A stretch of 64,000 nucleotides of DNA from Methylobacterium persicinum. GTDB taxonomy: Bacteria; Pseudomonadota; Alphaproteobacteria; Rhizobiales; Beijerinckiaceae. Every line of letters begins with the position of its first letter. Positions within the stretch are counted from its first letter, which is position 1. The notes under the pieces are model-generated. The model saw only the letters and a program-made list of their open reading frames with translations, searched no databases and had not been told where the DNA came from. A program made the translations under genes and the position numbers. Below are positions 1 through 9,931 of this stretch, one piece after another. Location: contig NZ_BPQX01000037.1 in assembly GCF_022179525.1 (NCBI RefSeq), positions 186,001 to 250,000 of the forward strand. The letters run 5' to 3'.

Positions 1-145
1 TTGGCGCCTGAACCCGCACGAGGGCGGCGAACCGCTCGTCCTCCAGGGCGCGCTCGATCGCCCGCATCCGTGCCGGACGCTCCGGGTGTCCTTCAGGGAC
101 CTCGTGGTCGAAGCTCGCGGGATGGCTCACGTACAGGGTGGTCAC
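1..145 (-). CDS. Histone deacetylase / acetoin-utilization family protein, N-terminal part only
   Basis: Reading leftwards from a GTG at 143-145, the translation begins MTTLYVSHPASFDHEVPEGH and continues HPERPARMRAIERALEDERF. This matches the N-terminus of bacterial class II histone deacetylase-like amidohydrolases, where the HPERP stretch is strongly conserved. Family members hydrolyse amide bonds of acetylated lysines or polyamines using a zinc ion, but the metal ligands lie beyond the window edge, so activity cannot be judged. A GGGAGGA ribosome-binding site sits about nine bases before the GTG, which decides the start. Only 48 codons are visible. Confidence 0.75.
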   Translation of the reverse strand, partial: MTTLYVSHPASFDHEVPEGHPERPARMRAIERALEDERFAALVRVQAP

Positions 146-563
146 GCGGACATCCTCCCGAAACCCCTCCCGCCGCACGACTGCAGCGGAAGCCGGCAAT
201 GTGACACGGGCGGAACGCGCGGACCATGAGTCGGTGCCGCCGGAGGCTGATGATCCCGGATTTTCAGTCCCCCGCGCGTGCAATCATGGATCGTACGGGT
301 TGCCGATGAAGGGTCTGCGCGATGCCTTTCCCGCCCTTGTCGCGAGGTGGCGCTCCGGTTGCAGGCGCTCCCGTTCGCAGCCGCGGTCATTTTCCGCTAA
401 CGAAACCCCGCAACGTTCGAATAACGCTCTCTCGTTGGCAGGTGTTTACCTGAAGAGGCGTTCAGATTTGCACGTTAACCTCCGGAAGATCAGCCGCCTC
501 GTACTGTCGGATACACGGAACGACAGAGCCGACCTGAACGAAAGGTCGCGGAGGCAGGCAACA
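146..563. other. 418-base divergent intergenic region
   Basis: This gap separates the leftward deacetylase-like gene from the rightward hypothetical gene at 564. The stretch from about 390 to 500 is noticeably richer in A and T than its surroundings and probably holds the promoters for both directions. I could not settle on a convincing -35/-10 pair. An open frame runs through from 138, but its upstream part has arginine/serine-rich shadow-like composition, so I do not call a gene here. Confidence 0.5.
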
Positions 564-1004
564 ATGATCCAGATCTCGGTTGAACAGTTCTGCAACCATG
601 CGGTCTCGGCCGGCGCGATCGCGCCGGAGGACCTCGTTGCCCTGAAGCGCGAAGTCATCCCGGACGGCATCACCTGCCGTGAAGAGGCCGACCTGCTGAT
701 CGCCCTCGAGCGGGCGGTGCCGGCGTCCGAAGGCTTCGCGGACTTCCTCGTGGCGATGGTCGTCGACTACGTGGTGTGGGGGGAGCGGTCCACGGGCTAT
801 GTCGACCGCGAGACCGCAGGGTGGCTCGCCGCCTCGCTCAGCGGCCGCGCGGGCCCGAGCCCGGTCGGCGCGCGCATCGCCCAGGAGATCGTGCGCGAGG
901 CGCAGGGGTCCGCCGAGGCGCTGACCGCCTTCGCCCTCGAAGCCAACCGCTGGATTCGCGAACCTTCCGGCCGGTCGCGCCCGCACTTCGCCCTCGCCGC
1001 CTGA
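564..1004 (+). CDS. Conserved hypothetical protein, 146 aa
   Basis: The gene starts at ATG 564, preceded by a GGAGGC ribosome-binding site about eight bases upstream; the open frame extends further 5' but that part does not look protein-like. The product is soluble, acidic in its first half and helical in appearance, with no signal peptide or membrane segment. It carries motifs such as DGITCREEADLLIALERAVP and FLVAMVVDYVVWGERSTGYV. I do not recognise a characterised domain. It stands alone, about 100 bases before pccA in the same direction, so co-transcription is possible. Confidence 0.7.
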   Translation: MIQISVEQFCNHAVSAGAIAPEDLVALKREVIPDGITCREEADLLIALERAVPASEGFADFLVAMVVDYVVWGERSTGYVDRETAGWLAASLSGRAGPSPVGARIAQEIVREAQGSAEALTAFALEANRWIREPSGRSRPHFALAA

Positions 1005-1104
1005 GGGGCTGTCCGGCACAGCTTCCGTCCGCGGCGCAACTGCTCTATCGGAACAAATAAGCCGGTCTGCAATCCGGCGATCCCGATCCAGGGCGGCCCG
1101 AGAG

Positions 1105-3108
<2,004 letters not shown>

Positions 3109-3130
3109 GCCTCTCCCGCGCTTGACTGCG

Positions 3131-3382
3131 GTGCATCACGACCAGACGAAGCTGCTGGCGACGGCGCTGAACAGCATCACCGTCGCCCTCATCGTCATCG
3201 GTTTCATGATGCCGGTGACGGCCTTCAGCTTCGGCGTCGCGACCGCGCCTCCAATCAAGCCGGCGACGCCGTTGTTCGTCTTGCTCTGCCTCTACGCGGG
3301 AGCCATCATACGGCTGGCGACGAGGCAGGTTCTTGGGAGCCTGAGACCATGCGTTCGGGTGAGATCTACGTCGCCTTCGTGA
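3131..3382 (+). CDS. Small membrane protein, two predicted helices
   Basis: The reading frame encodes about 83 residues with two hydrophobic stretches, one around SITVALIVIGFMMPVTAFSF and one around TPLFVLLCLYAGAIIRLATR, separated by a proline-rich loop. This pattern suggests a two-helix inner-membrane protein. The start is uncertain: GTG 3131 gives a sensible short cytoplasmic N-terminus, while in-frame TTG codons at 3101 and 3122 are alternatives, and no strong ribosome-binding site decides between them. It begins just after pccA and overlaps the next mini-gene by 34 bases. Function unknown. Confidence 0.5.
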   Translation: MHHDQTKLLATALNSITVALIVIGFMMPVTAFSFGVATAPPIKPATPLFVLLCLYAGAIIRLATRQVLGSLRPCVRVRSTSPS

Positions 3383-3468
3383 TCCCGGCCGCCGGTGTGT
3401 TCCTGGCCTATGCCGCCATGCGCGCCAACGACTGGGCGTTGGCACGGGCTCGCCCGCGCAGCGAGTAA
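3349..3468 (+). CDS. Mini membrane protein, 39 aa
   Basis: A short frame from ATG 3349 to TAA 3466-3468 encodes a 39-residue product that begins MRSGEIYVAFVIPAAGVFLA and continues YAAMRANDWALARARPRSE. It is one hydrophobic helix followed by a basic tail, typical of single-pass membrane mini-proteins. A GGGAGCC stretch lies about eight bases upstream of the ATG. It overlaps the end of the preceding two-helix membrane protein in a different frame, which points to translational coupling. No function can be assigned. Confidence 0.45.
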   Translation: MRSGEIYVAFVIPAAGVFLAYAAMRANDWALARARPRSE

Positions 3469-3497
3469 TCGACCGCCGAAGCCAGGGGGCAGGGGGA

Positions 3498-3929
3498 ATG
3501 CCCCTCTATTTCGCCTACGGCGCCAACATGGACGCCGATGCCATGGCCCTGCGCTGCCCCGTCTCGCGCCTGATCGGCCGGGGGTACCTGCCGCACCACC
3601 GTTTCCTGATCATGCGCGAGGGCTACGCCTCCGTGATGCGCGACCGGGCGCGGACCGTGCACGGCGTCTTGTGGGAACTCGCCCTCGACGACATCCCCGC
3701 CCTCGACCGCTACGAGGGCGTGGCCGGCGGCCTTTACGCGAAGGCGACCCTGCCCGTGCATACGGGCGCGGGCGTGCGCCGGGCGCTGATCTATCTCGGC
3801 CGGACCACGGCGCCGGGGCGCCCCCGGCCCGGCTATCTGGAAGCGGTCCTCGCCGCGGCGGAGGCCGTCGATCTGCCGGCTCCCTACATCCGCGAGATCG
3901 CCGGCTGGCGCCGAGGGCCGCCCCCGTGA
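3498..3929 (+). CDS. Gamma-glutamylcyclotransferase family protein
   Basis: The 143-aa product starts MPLYFAYGANMDADAMALRC, where YFAYGANM is the family's N-terminal YGSN-type glycine loop, and later has GVLWELALDDIPALDRYEGV, the usual signature with the catalytic Glu in the LDRYEG segment. Proteins of this fold convert gamma-glutamyl amino acids or glutathione to 5-oxoproline and the free amino acid or dipeptide; some members act on other gamma-glutamyl amines. Length is normal for the small bacterial form. The start is supported by a purine-rich AGGGGGCAGGGGGA ribosome-binding region. A 90-bp palindromic repeat follows 18 bases after the stop. Confidence 0.85.
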   Translation: MPLYFAYGANMDADAMALRCPVSRLIGRGYLPHHRFLIMREGYASVMRDRARTVHGVLWELALDDIPALDRYEGVAGGLYAKATLPVHTGAGVRRALIYLGRTTAPGRPRPGYLEAVLAAAEAVDLPAPYIREIAGWRRGPPP

Positions 3930-3947
3930 CGCTGATCGTTACCCCTC

Positions 3948-4037
3948 GTCATCGCGAGCGCAGCGAAGCGACCCAGGGGGTCAGGACAGCTCAGGATGAG
4001 GCGCTTCCCTGGATTGCTTCGCTGCGCTCGCAAAGAC
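3948..4037. repeat. Palindromic intergenic repeat, copy 1 of 5
   Basis: This 90-base imperfect inverted repeat has the left arm GTCATCGCGAGCGCAGCGAA and the right arm ending CTTCGCTGCGCTCGCAAAGAC. Related copies lie at 35729, 42459, 57034 and 62528. This copy is between two rightward genes, just behind the cyclotransferase stop codon. A further right half-arm (GGCTCGCAATGATGAG) occurs about 25 bases downstream, suggesting a partial second unit. Confidence 0.85.
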
Positions 4038-4109
4038 GGTGGTGATGTCGGTTGCCCCCGGCTCGCAATGATGAGGTGGGCATGACAGCCACTCAATGAG
4101 GAGAACGGA

Positions 4110-4394
4110 ATGAGTGACACACGCACGGTCTCCGCGATCATCCGCGGGCGTGTCCAGGGCGTGTCTTACCGGGCCTGGACCAAGGAGACCGCCGACGGGC
4201 TGGGCTTGTCGGGCAACGTCCGCAACCGGTCCGATGGCAGCGTCGCGGCTGTGTTCAGCGGGCCGGTCGAGGCGGTCGAACGGATGCTGGTCCTATGCCG
4301 CCGGGGGCCGAGCCTCGCCCGTGTGGATGAAGTGGCCGTCACGGAGGTTGCCGAAGCGCCGGCATCGGTGGGCTTCGCCGTGCAGCGGGGCTGA
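4110..4394 (+). CDS. acyP: Acylphosphatase
   Basis: This 94-aa protein hydrolyses the carboxyl-phosphate bond of acyl phosphates such as acetyl phosphate or 1,3-bisphosphoglycerate in the cytoplasm. It has the family's phosphate-binding signature GRVQGVSYRAWTKETADGLG (conserved Arg in VQGVSYR) and the downstream GNVRNRSDGSVAAVFSG segment with the catalytic Asn (GNVRN). Length is typical (90-100 aa). A GAGGAGAACGGA ribosome-binding site fixes the start. It follows repeat copy 1 and precedes the DUF599 gene by 84 bases. Confidence 0.93.
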   Translation: MSDTRTVSAIIRGRVQGVSYRAWTKETADGLGLSGNVRNRSDGSVAAVFSGPVEAVERMLVLCRRGPSLARVDEVAVTEVAEAPASVGFAVQRG

Positions 4395-4478
4395 TCCCGG
4401 ACGGACACGGGTTCTGCCCCTGCCACGGGACTGGTATGCCCAGAGCCAACCCTCAAGAGCGCCACCCAACCGGAGATT

Positions 4479-5225
4479 ATGACCGACCTGTCCGCTGCCG
4501 CGCCCGGCTTCTCGACCCTGGACCTCGCGGCCTTGCTCTACTTCCTCGCCGCCTGGACGACTTACGGCGTGTCCGTCCGCTATCTCCGCGGGTCCAGGAT
4601 TTCGCTCAGCCGCATCATGGATCGTCATAGGGAGAACTGGGCGCGGCAGGTGATCGTGCGCGACAACCGCGTCGTGGATACGCAGATCAACGCGTCGCTC
4701 CAGAACGGTACCGCCTTCTTCGCGTCGACTTCGCTGATCGCCCTCGGCTCCGTTCTCACCCTGTCGCGGTCGGGCGACGACGTCATCAACCTGTTTGCCA
4801 CCTTGCCCTTCGGCACCGTCGCCAACCGGCTGACCTGGGAGGTAAAGGTCGCAGGCCTCGCCTGCGTGTTCACCTATGCCTTCTTCAAGTTTGCTTGGGC
4901 CTACCGGCTCTTCAATTACAGCGCGATATTGCTCGGAGCCGTTCCCCCGAAGGGGTCGAGCATCCCTGACGGGGAGATGGTGCGGACTGTGTCCCGCATC
5001 GCGAAGATGAATGTCAGCGCCGGCAGCCACTTCGCCAGGGGGCAGCGGGCCTTCTTCTTCGCCCTTGCCTATCTCGGCTGGTTCGTGAGCCCGATCATTC
5101 TGTTCGGCTCGACCACCTTCGTCGTTGCCGTGATGTGGCACCGGCAATTTGCTTCGCGCATCCGGCGGGAACTGCTTCTCATCGGCGAATGCGATCACGA
5201 GGGCCCGTTGGGCGGGAGGTTCTGA
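4479..5225 (+). CDS. DUF599 family integral membrane protein
   Basis: The 248-aa product has four or so hydrophobic segments (LDLAALLYFLAAWTTYGVSV; NGTAFFASTSLIALGSVLTL; VKVAGLACVFTYAFFKFAWA; the region AFFFALAYLGWFVSPIILFG) with the conserved FKFAWAYRLFNY motif of DUF599. The segment MDRHRENWARQVIVRDNRVV between the first two helices is also typical of this family. Members are widespread inner-membrane proteins of unknown biochemical role. GGAG four bases before ATG 4479 supports the start. The stop codon shares one base with the start of the following DUF3253 gene, indicating coupled translation. Confidence 0.85.
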   Translation: MTDLSAAAPGFSTLDLAALLYFLAAWTTYGVSVRYLRGSRISLSRIMDRHRENWARQVIVRDNRVVDTQINASLQNGTAFFASTSLIALGSVLTLSRSGDDVINLFATLPFGTVANRLTWEVKVAGLACVFTYAFFKFAWAYRLFNYSAILLGAVPPKGSSIPDGEMVRTVSRIAKMNVSAGSHFARGQRAFFFALAYLGWFVSPIILFGSTTFVVAVMWHRQFASRIRRELLLIGECDHEGPLGGRF

Positions 5226-5524
5226 TGGAGTTCGATCCGCAGGCCATTGAGGAGACGATGCTCCGCCTCACCACCGAGCGCGGGGCGGGCAAGACGATCT
5301 GCCCCTCGGAGGTTGCCCGAGCCCTCGGTGGCCCGCATCCGGATGGCTGGGGGCCGCTGATGCAGCCCGTTCGCCGGGTGGCCGTGCGCCTCGCCCATGA
5401 AGGGCGCATCGCGATCCTGCGGAAGGGGCGCCCGGTCGATCCGGACGACTTCCGGGGCATCTACCGGTTGGCGCTTCCCGAGGGCGACGGTGAGGCCGGA
5501 CCCGGTAGCCAATCTGGGATGTAG
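5225..5524 (+). CDS. DUF3253 small winged-helix-like protein
   Basis: The 99-aa product starts MEFDPQAIEETMLRLTTERG and contains ICPSEVARALGGPHPDGWGP followed by a segment on to LMQPVRRVAVRLAHEGRI, the hallmark of DUF3253. That domain resembles a winged helix, so DNA binding is possible but unproven. The ATG overlaps the preceding DUF599 stop by one base, giving a two-gene unit. Its last 21 codons overlap the 3' end of the convergent ydcF-like gene; the domain itself ends at about FRGIYRLAL, so the overlap affects only a variable tail. Confidence 0.82.
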   Translation: MEFDPQAIEETMLRLTTERGAGKTICPSEVARALGGPHPDGWGPLMQPVRRVAVRLAHEGRIAILRKGRPVDPDDFRGIYRLALPEGDGEAGPGSQSGM

Positions 5525-6288
5525 CCCGCGAGCCGATAGGCCACGAGGCCGATCCATTCTTTCATGGCCAGATCGAACTGCAGCAGCCCGTCCGAGCTGA
5601 AGCCGTGGAAGTGGAGCAGGTCGCCCCACCCCTTGGTGCGGTAATCGAACGGGAACGCCTCGACGGTGAAGCCGGCCTGCCGGAAGCATCCGATGGCGCG
5701 GGGCATGTGCCAGGCGGAGGTGAGCAGCAGCCAGCGCTCGCCCGGCTTGGGATGGACGAGGGCCGCCGAGAAGGTCGCGTTCTCGTGCGTGTTGCGCGAG
5801 CGGTTCTCCAGGATCACCCGGCTGCGGGGGAGGCCGATCGTGTCCGCCTGGCGGCTGACGATGTCGGCTTCGGAAATCCCCCCGCCGATGAAGCCGCTGC
5901 CGCCGGAGAACACGAGGCGCGACCGCGGGTAACGCCGGGCGAGGTCGGCGAAGTAGATCGGCCGCTCGCCGGCATCGTTCACGACGACCTGATCCCGCGC
6001 CTCCGACAATCCGGCTTCGATCCCGCCCCCGAGCATGATGATGCCCGTCGGCGCCGGACCGTCGAGCGGATATTGCGGGAAGCGCTGTTCTAGGGGCAGC
6101 AGCACGATCTCCGACAGGGGGAACATGCCCGCGAGGAGGAGACCCACCGTTCCGACGACGGCCAGCGCCGTGCCCGTGCGGCGCAGGCGCGTCACGGCAA
6201 GGAGGATGACCCCCGCGAGACTCAGAAAGATCAGGAGGTTCGACGGGGTGATCAGAAAGAAGACCACCTTCGAGACAACGAAGAACAC
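5461..6288 (-). CDS. YdcF/ElyC family (DUF218) membrane-anchored protein
   Basis: The 275-aa protein begins with two hydrophobic helices (FFVVSKVVFFLITPSNLLIF and a second around LAVVGTVGLLLAGMFPLSEI) followed by the DUF218 domain. That domain has APTGIIMLGGGIEAGLS, LVFSGGSGFIGGG, the SRNTHENA motif and LLTSAWHMPRAIGCFR. These are the usual conserved residues of YdcF/ElyC/SanA-like proteins, some of which affect envelope carrier-lipid or peptidoglycan metabolism. GTG 6288 is chosen because it lies five bases after the rraA-like stop and puts the first helix at the N-terminus; upstream residues would read through that gene. The C-terminal tail overlaps the DUF3253 gene. Confidence 0.85.
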   Translation of the reverse strand: MFFVVSKVVFFLITPSNLLIFLSLAGVILLAVTRLRRTGTALAVVGTVGLLLAGMFPLSEIVLLPLEQRFPQYPLDGPAPTGIIMLGGGIEAGLSEARDQVVVNDAGERPIYFADLARRYPRSRLVFSGGSGFIGGGISEADIVSRQADTIGLPRSRVILENRSRNTHENATFSAALVHPKPGERWLLLTSAWHMPRAIGCFRQAGFTVEAFPFDYRTKGWGDLLHFHGFSSDGLLQFDLAMKEWIGLVAYRLAGYIPDWLPGPASPSPSGSANR

Positions 6289-6293
6289 GCCCG

Positions 6294-6950
6294 TCAGGCC
6301 GTGCCGGTTTCGGCTTCGAACCGTGCGAGGGCGGCGGAATCCGGCGGCAGGAGGCCGTAGAGGCTCGTTCCCTTCTCGGCCTCGCGCTGCAACCAAAGGT
6401 CAAGGCGCTGCTGTTCGACTGCTTCCAGGGCGATCTGCTCCGCGAGGTTCGGGGGGACCACGACGATGCCGTCCGGCCCGCAGACCACGATGTCGCCGGG
6501 ATGCACGGCGGCGCCACCGCAGGCGACCGGCTGCCAGCTTCCGGCCAGGGTCAGGCCCCCCGCCGCCGAGCCGGGGGAAGACCAGACCGGAAGGCCCACG
6601 GTTTCGCCGAAGGAGGCGTCCGTCACGAGGGCCACTGCGCCGCGGCTCGAGAGGCGGCCGGCGAGGATGGCACCGAAGGGGAGGGGCCTGCCAGTCCCAG
6701 CGGCATCGATGACGACGACTGCCCCTTCCGGGACGGATTCGATGGCGGTGGACAGATCCCCGATCCCCTCGCCCCGGGCCGGCACCATGCGGAGGGTATG
6801 GGCCGGGCCGACGACGGTGGTCCCGCTGCTGCTGCGCCCGGTGAGATTCGCCGGTGCGAAATCGCGCAGGCCCGCCCGTTCGAGGGCCCGCCCGATGCTG
6901 GCCGTCGTGACGGCGCTCAAGGCATCGCGCAGGGTGGGGTCGATGGCCAT
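6294..6950 (-). CDS. RraA-like / HMG-CHA aldolase family protein
   Basis: The 218-aa product begins MAIDPTLRDALSAVTTASIG and has the conserved core GAVVVIDAAGTGRPLPFGAI, then ALVTDASFGETVGLPVWS and a C-terminal GDIVVCGPDGIVVVPP. This is the RraA/demethylmenaquinone-methyltransferase-like fold, which covers 4-hydroxy-4-methyl-2-oxoglutarate aldolases, oxaloacetate decarboxylases and the RNase E regulator RraA. The usual G-x20-R-D substrate motif is not cleanly present (VTDASFGET instead of a DGxxRD form), so aldolase activity is uncertain. It is the fourth gene of the leftward unit that starts with epmA. A GGAGC site precedes the ATG. Confidence 0.75.
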   Translation of the reverse strand: MAIDPTLRDALSAVTTASIGRALERAGLRDFAPANLTGRSSSGTTVVGPAHTLRMVPARGEGIGDLSTAIESVPEGAVVVIDAAGTGRPLPFGAILAGRLSSRGAVALVTDASFGETVGLPVWSSPGSAAGGLTLAGSWQPVACGGAAVHPGDIVVCGPDGIVVVPPNLAEQIALEAVEQQRLDLWLQREAEKGTSLYGLLPPDSAALARFEAETGTA

Positions 6951-7081
6951 CGGAGGCTCCGGCTCGGTCTTTGAGAGGGGGGGATGACGCGGGCTTGGCG
7001 GCAACGCAAGGTCGGCGTGTGGAAAGGCGCGGCGGGAGCCCCCCGGTTCCCTTCGCCGCCGAGGGCGGATGACGGTGATCG

Positions 7082-7693
7082 TCAGCCCACCGGAGCACCC
7101 ATCACCCGGGCGGCCCCCGGCCGGGCCGCGATGCGCTCGTACCAGCGGCGCAGGTTCGGGCGCTCGGAGCGGTCGGCCGGCAGGTTCAGCCAGCGATGCG
7201 CCGCGCAGCCGAGGGCGATGTCGGCGATGGAGAAGTCGTCGCCCACGGCATAGTCGCGGCCGGCCAGGTGCGCGTCGAGGATGCCCGCATGGATCTCCGA
7301 GGCGGCCAGGGACTTCGCGACGAGGGCCATGTCCGGCTCGGCCATGCGGAACAACTGCCAGAAGGCGTCCCTCATCGCGGGGGTGAAGCTCGTCGCCTGC
7401 CAGTCCACCCATTGCTCCACATGGGCGCGTTCGCGAAGATCGGCGGGGAGCGCTAGGGCGGGACTGAGGGAGGCGACGTAGCGCATGATCGCGTTGGACT
7501 CCCAGAGGACGAAGCCGTCCTCCTCCAGGGTCGGCACCAGCCCGTTGGGATTCATGGCGCGGTAGCTCGGTTCGCGCACCACGCCGTGGGCGCCCCCGGC
7601 TTCGATCCGCTCGAAGTCGAAACCTCCTTCGTCGAGGGCCCAGACGGCCTTCTGCACGTTGACCGAGGTCAAACGGCCCCACAGCCTCCGCAT
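7082..7693 (-). CDS. Glutathione S-transferase family protein
   Basis: The 203-aa protein has an N-terminal thioredoxin-like half (MRRLWGRLTSVNVQKAVWAL with the first helix SVNVQKAVW; cis-proline GLVPTLEEDGFVLWESNAIM, where ESNAI binds the gamma-glutamyl part of glutathione) and a helical C-terminal half with VGDDFSIADIALGCAAHRWL, including the N-capping box SIAD. Architecture and length are normal for bacterial GSTs. Its ATG shares its first base with the final base of the epmB TGA, so it is translationally coupled to that gene. Substrate unknown. Confidence 0.88.
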   Translation of the reverse strand: MRRLWGRLTSVNVQKAVWALDEGGFDFERIEAGGAHGVVREPSYRAMNPNGLVPTLEEDGFVLWESNAIMRYVASLSPALALPADLRERAHVEQWVDWQATSFTPAMRDAFWQLFRMAEPDMALVAKSLAASEIHAGILDAHLAGRDYAVGDDFSIADIALGCAAHRWLNLPADRSERPNLRRWYERIAARPGAARVMGAPVG

Positions 7694-8745
7694 CACGGAT
7701 TCTCCTCAGGTGGATAGGGATGGGTGTGCCCGGACGGGTCGGTGACCCGGATGCAGCCGTCCGCCTCGGCAACGTAGTTCGGCCCTACCGGCACCTTGCC
7801 GTGGCCGCCGGGGATGTCGAGGACGTAGGTCGGCTGCGCAAGGCCGGACAGGCGTCCGCGCAGGTCCCGCATCAGCGCCTGCCCTTCGGTAAGACCCGTG
7901 CGCAGGTGGCCCGTGCCTGGTGCGAGGTCGCCGTGGTGCAGGTAATAGGGCTTGATCCGGTTCTCCACGAAGCAGCGCATCAGCCCTTCGAGGGTGGCGA
8001 CATCATCGTTGACGCCCCGGAGCAACACCGACTGACTCACGATGGGAATGCCGGCATCGACCAGCCGGGCGCAGGCCGTCCGGGCCGCCTGCGTGAATTC
8101 CCGCGAGTGGTTCGCGTGGAGTGCCACGAAGACCGCCCCTCCGAACTGTCGCAGCGCCTCCACGAGGGGCGTTCCCACGAGGTCCGGCTGCACCACGGGC
8201 ACCCGGGTATGGATGCGCAGCACCTTCACGTGGGGGATATCCCCAAGGCGCCGGGCGATGCGCTCGATCCGGCGGGGCGACAGGGCGAAGGGATCGCCCC
8301 CCGTCAGCACCACCTCCCAGATCGCCGGATCCGCCGCGATGTAGGCGAAGGCTGCCTCGAATTGGGCCTCGGTGAGGGTGCCGAGTCCCTCCGGCCCCAC
8401 GCTTTCCCGCCGGAAGCAGAAGCGGCAATAGACGGGGCAGACGTGCAGGGGCTTCAGGAGAACCCGGTCGGGGTAACGGTGGATGAGCCCCGGGAGCTTC
8501 TCATGGGCGCCGTCGCCGATCGGATCCGCCCGCTCCTCCGGTACGGTCGTCAGTTCCTCGGCCCGCGGCACGAATTGCAGGGCGATCGGGTCGGCGGGGT
8601 CTGCCGCATCGATCAGCTCGGCCATGTCCGGGGTGATCGAGAGGGCGTAGCGGGCGAGGACGGGCCGCAAAGCTTCCATCCCCTCGGGGGAGACGAGGCC
8701 CGCTTCCGCCAGTTGCTCGGCGCGGCGCAGCGTGCCGCCGCTCAT
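7693..8745 (-). CDS. epmB: EF-P beta-lysylation protein EpmB (lysine 2,3-aminomutase-like radical SAM enzyme)
   Basis: The 350-aa protein isomerises (S)-alpha-lysine to (R)-beta-lysine, which EpmA then attaches to elongation factor P. The radical-SAM cluster motif is LHVCPVYCRFCFRRESVG (C-x3-C-x2-C), followed by EVVLTGGDPFALSPRRIERI and RIHTRVPVVQPDLV, and PLP binding is expected near YVLDIPGGHGKVPVGPNY, as in KamA-like enzymes. The short length and direct linkage to epmA and efp favour EpmB over catabolic lysine aminomutase. Its ATG overlaps the epmA stop as ATGA, and its stop overlaps the GST start, so the genes are tightly coupled. Confidence 0.9.
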   Translation of the reverse strand: MSGGTLRRAEQLAEAGLVSPEGMEALRPVLARYALSITPDMAELIDAADPADPIALQFVPRAEELTTVPEERADPIGDGAHEKLPGLIHRYPDRVLLKPLHVCPVYCRFCFRRESVGPEGLGTLTEAQFEAAFAYIAADPAIWEVVLTGGDPFALSPRRIERIARRLGDIPHVKVLRIHTRVPVVQPDLVGTPLVEALRQFGGAVFVALHANHSREFTQAARTACARLVDAGIPIVSQSVLLRGVNDDVATLEGLMRCFVENRIKPYYLHHGDLAPGTGHLRTGLTEGQALMRDLRGRLSGLAQPTYVLDIPGGHGKVPVGPNYVAEADGCIRVTDPSGHTHPYPPEENP

Positions 8746-9797
8746 GGGGCCGTCTCCGCCACGGGCGTCCACAGCACGTCGTCGATCCGCCCCGCCCCAC
8801 AGGCCAGCATGACGAGACGGTCGAAACCGAGCGCGATGCCGGACGCCTCCGGCATGTGCGCGAGGGCTGCCAGGAAATCGTCGTCGATGGGATAGCGCTC
8901 GCCGTAGACGCGGGCCTTCTCGTCCATCTCTGCCTCGAAGCGCCGGCGCTGTTCAGCCGGATCGGTGAGTTCTCCGAAGGCATTGGCGAGCTCGACGCCG
9001 CAGGCATAGAGCTCGAACCGCTCGGCCACCCGCGGATCGTGCGGCGCGGGCCGGGCGAGGGCGGCCTCGCTCACCGGGTATTCGCAAAGGATCGTCGGCC
9101 GGTCCATCCCGAGATGCGGCTCGATCCGCGCGACCAGGACCCGCGAGAACAGGTCGGCGAAGGTGTCGTCCTCCGCCACCCTGAGCCCCGCTGCTGCGAC
9201 GTGCGCGCTGAGGCGCTCCCGGTCGGTGCCGCCGTCCCCGTCGATGCAGGCCAGGAGGTCGATGCCGGCATGCCGGGCGAAGGCCTCGGCCAGGGTCAGC
9301 CGCTCCGGTTCGGCGAAGGGATCGGCCAGCCGGCCCCGCCACGAGAGGCGTTTCGTGCCAGCCGTCTCGGCGGCCAGGGCAATCAGTTCGGCGGCATCGC
9401 GCATCAGCGCGTCGTAGGGCTCGCCTGCCCGGTACCATTCTAGCATCGTGAACTCGGGGTGGTGCAGGGGGCCACGCTCCCTGTTCCGGAAGACCCGCGA
9501 CAGGCTGAACAGCCGCGCCTCGCCCGCCGCCAGGAGCTTCTTGCAGGCGAATTCCGGCGAGGTATGGAGGAACAGCGGCGTGCGCGCGCCACTGCCGCCG
9601 ACCGCCTCCGTCGCGAAAGCGGACAGATGCGCCTCGTTCCCCGGCGAGACCTGCAGGCAGGCGGCCTCGACCTCCACGAAGTCGCGGGCGGAGAACCACG
9701 CGCGGAAGGCCGCGACGATGCGGTTGCGCAGCATCAGTCGCGGCCGCCGGTCGGCATGGCGGGTGGGCATCCACCACGGGGAGGGGACTTCACCCAC
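8742..9797 (-). CDS. epmA: EF-P--(R)-beta-lysine ligase EpmA (PoxA/GenX)
   Basis: This paralogue of the class II lysyl-tRNA synthetase catalytic core (351 aa, lacking the anticodon-binding domain) activates beta-lysine and joins it to a lysine of EF-P. Motifs visible are SPWWMPTRHADRRP at the N-terminus, VSPGNEAHLSAFAT, motif 2 SLSRVFRNRERGPLHHPEFT with MLEWYRAG, and motif 3 SGIALGFDRLVMLACG near the end. GTG 9797 is chosen because it has GGAGG nine bases upstream and gives the usual SPWW-type N-terminus. The gene is divergent from efp, 134 bases away, and begins the leftward unit epmA-epmB-GST-rraA-ydcF. Confidence 0.92.
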   Translation of the reverse strand: MGEVPSPWWMPTRHADRRPRLMLRNRIVAAFRAWFSARDFVEVEAACLQVSPGNEAHLSAFATEAVGGSGARTPLFLHTSPEFACKKLLAAGEARLFSLSRVFRNRERGPLHHPEFTMLEWYRAGEPYDALMRDAAELIALAAETAGTKRLSWRGRLADPFAEPERLTLAEAFARHAGIDLLACIDGDGGTDRERLSAHVAAAGLRVAEDDTFADLFSRVLVARIEPHLGMDRPTILCEYPVSEAALARPAPHDPRVAERFELYACGVELANAFGELTDPAEQRRRFEAEMDEKARVYGERYPIDDDFLAALAHMPEASGIALGFDRLVMLACGAGRIDDVLWTPVAETAP

Positions 9798-9931
9798 GAC
9801 CCTTGCCCTCCGGGCGAACTCGCGCGGCGCGGCTGGCAACCGGGCCGGAGATGAGATAGGTGCGGAGTACCGCTCGCGGAACTGCGCCCTGCGCGTGCCG
9901 CCAAAACCTCGTCAATGCAGGACCATTTCCC

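Noticed and set aside
138-563. Longer N-terminus for the hypothetical gene at 564
   Set aside because: The upstream part is Arg/Ser-rich without a ribosome-binding site, whereas ATG 564 has one.
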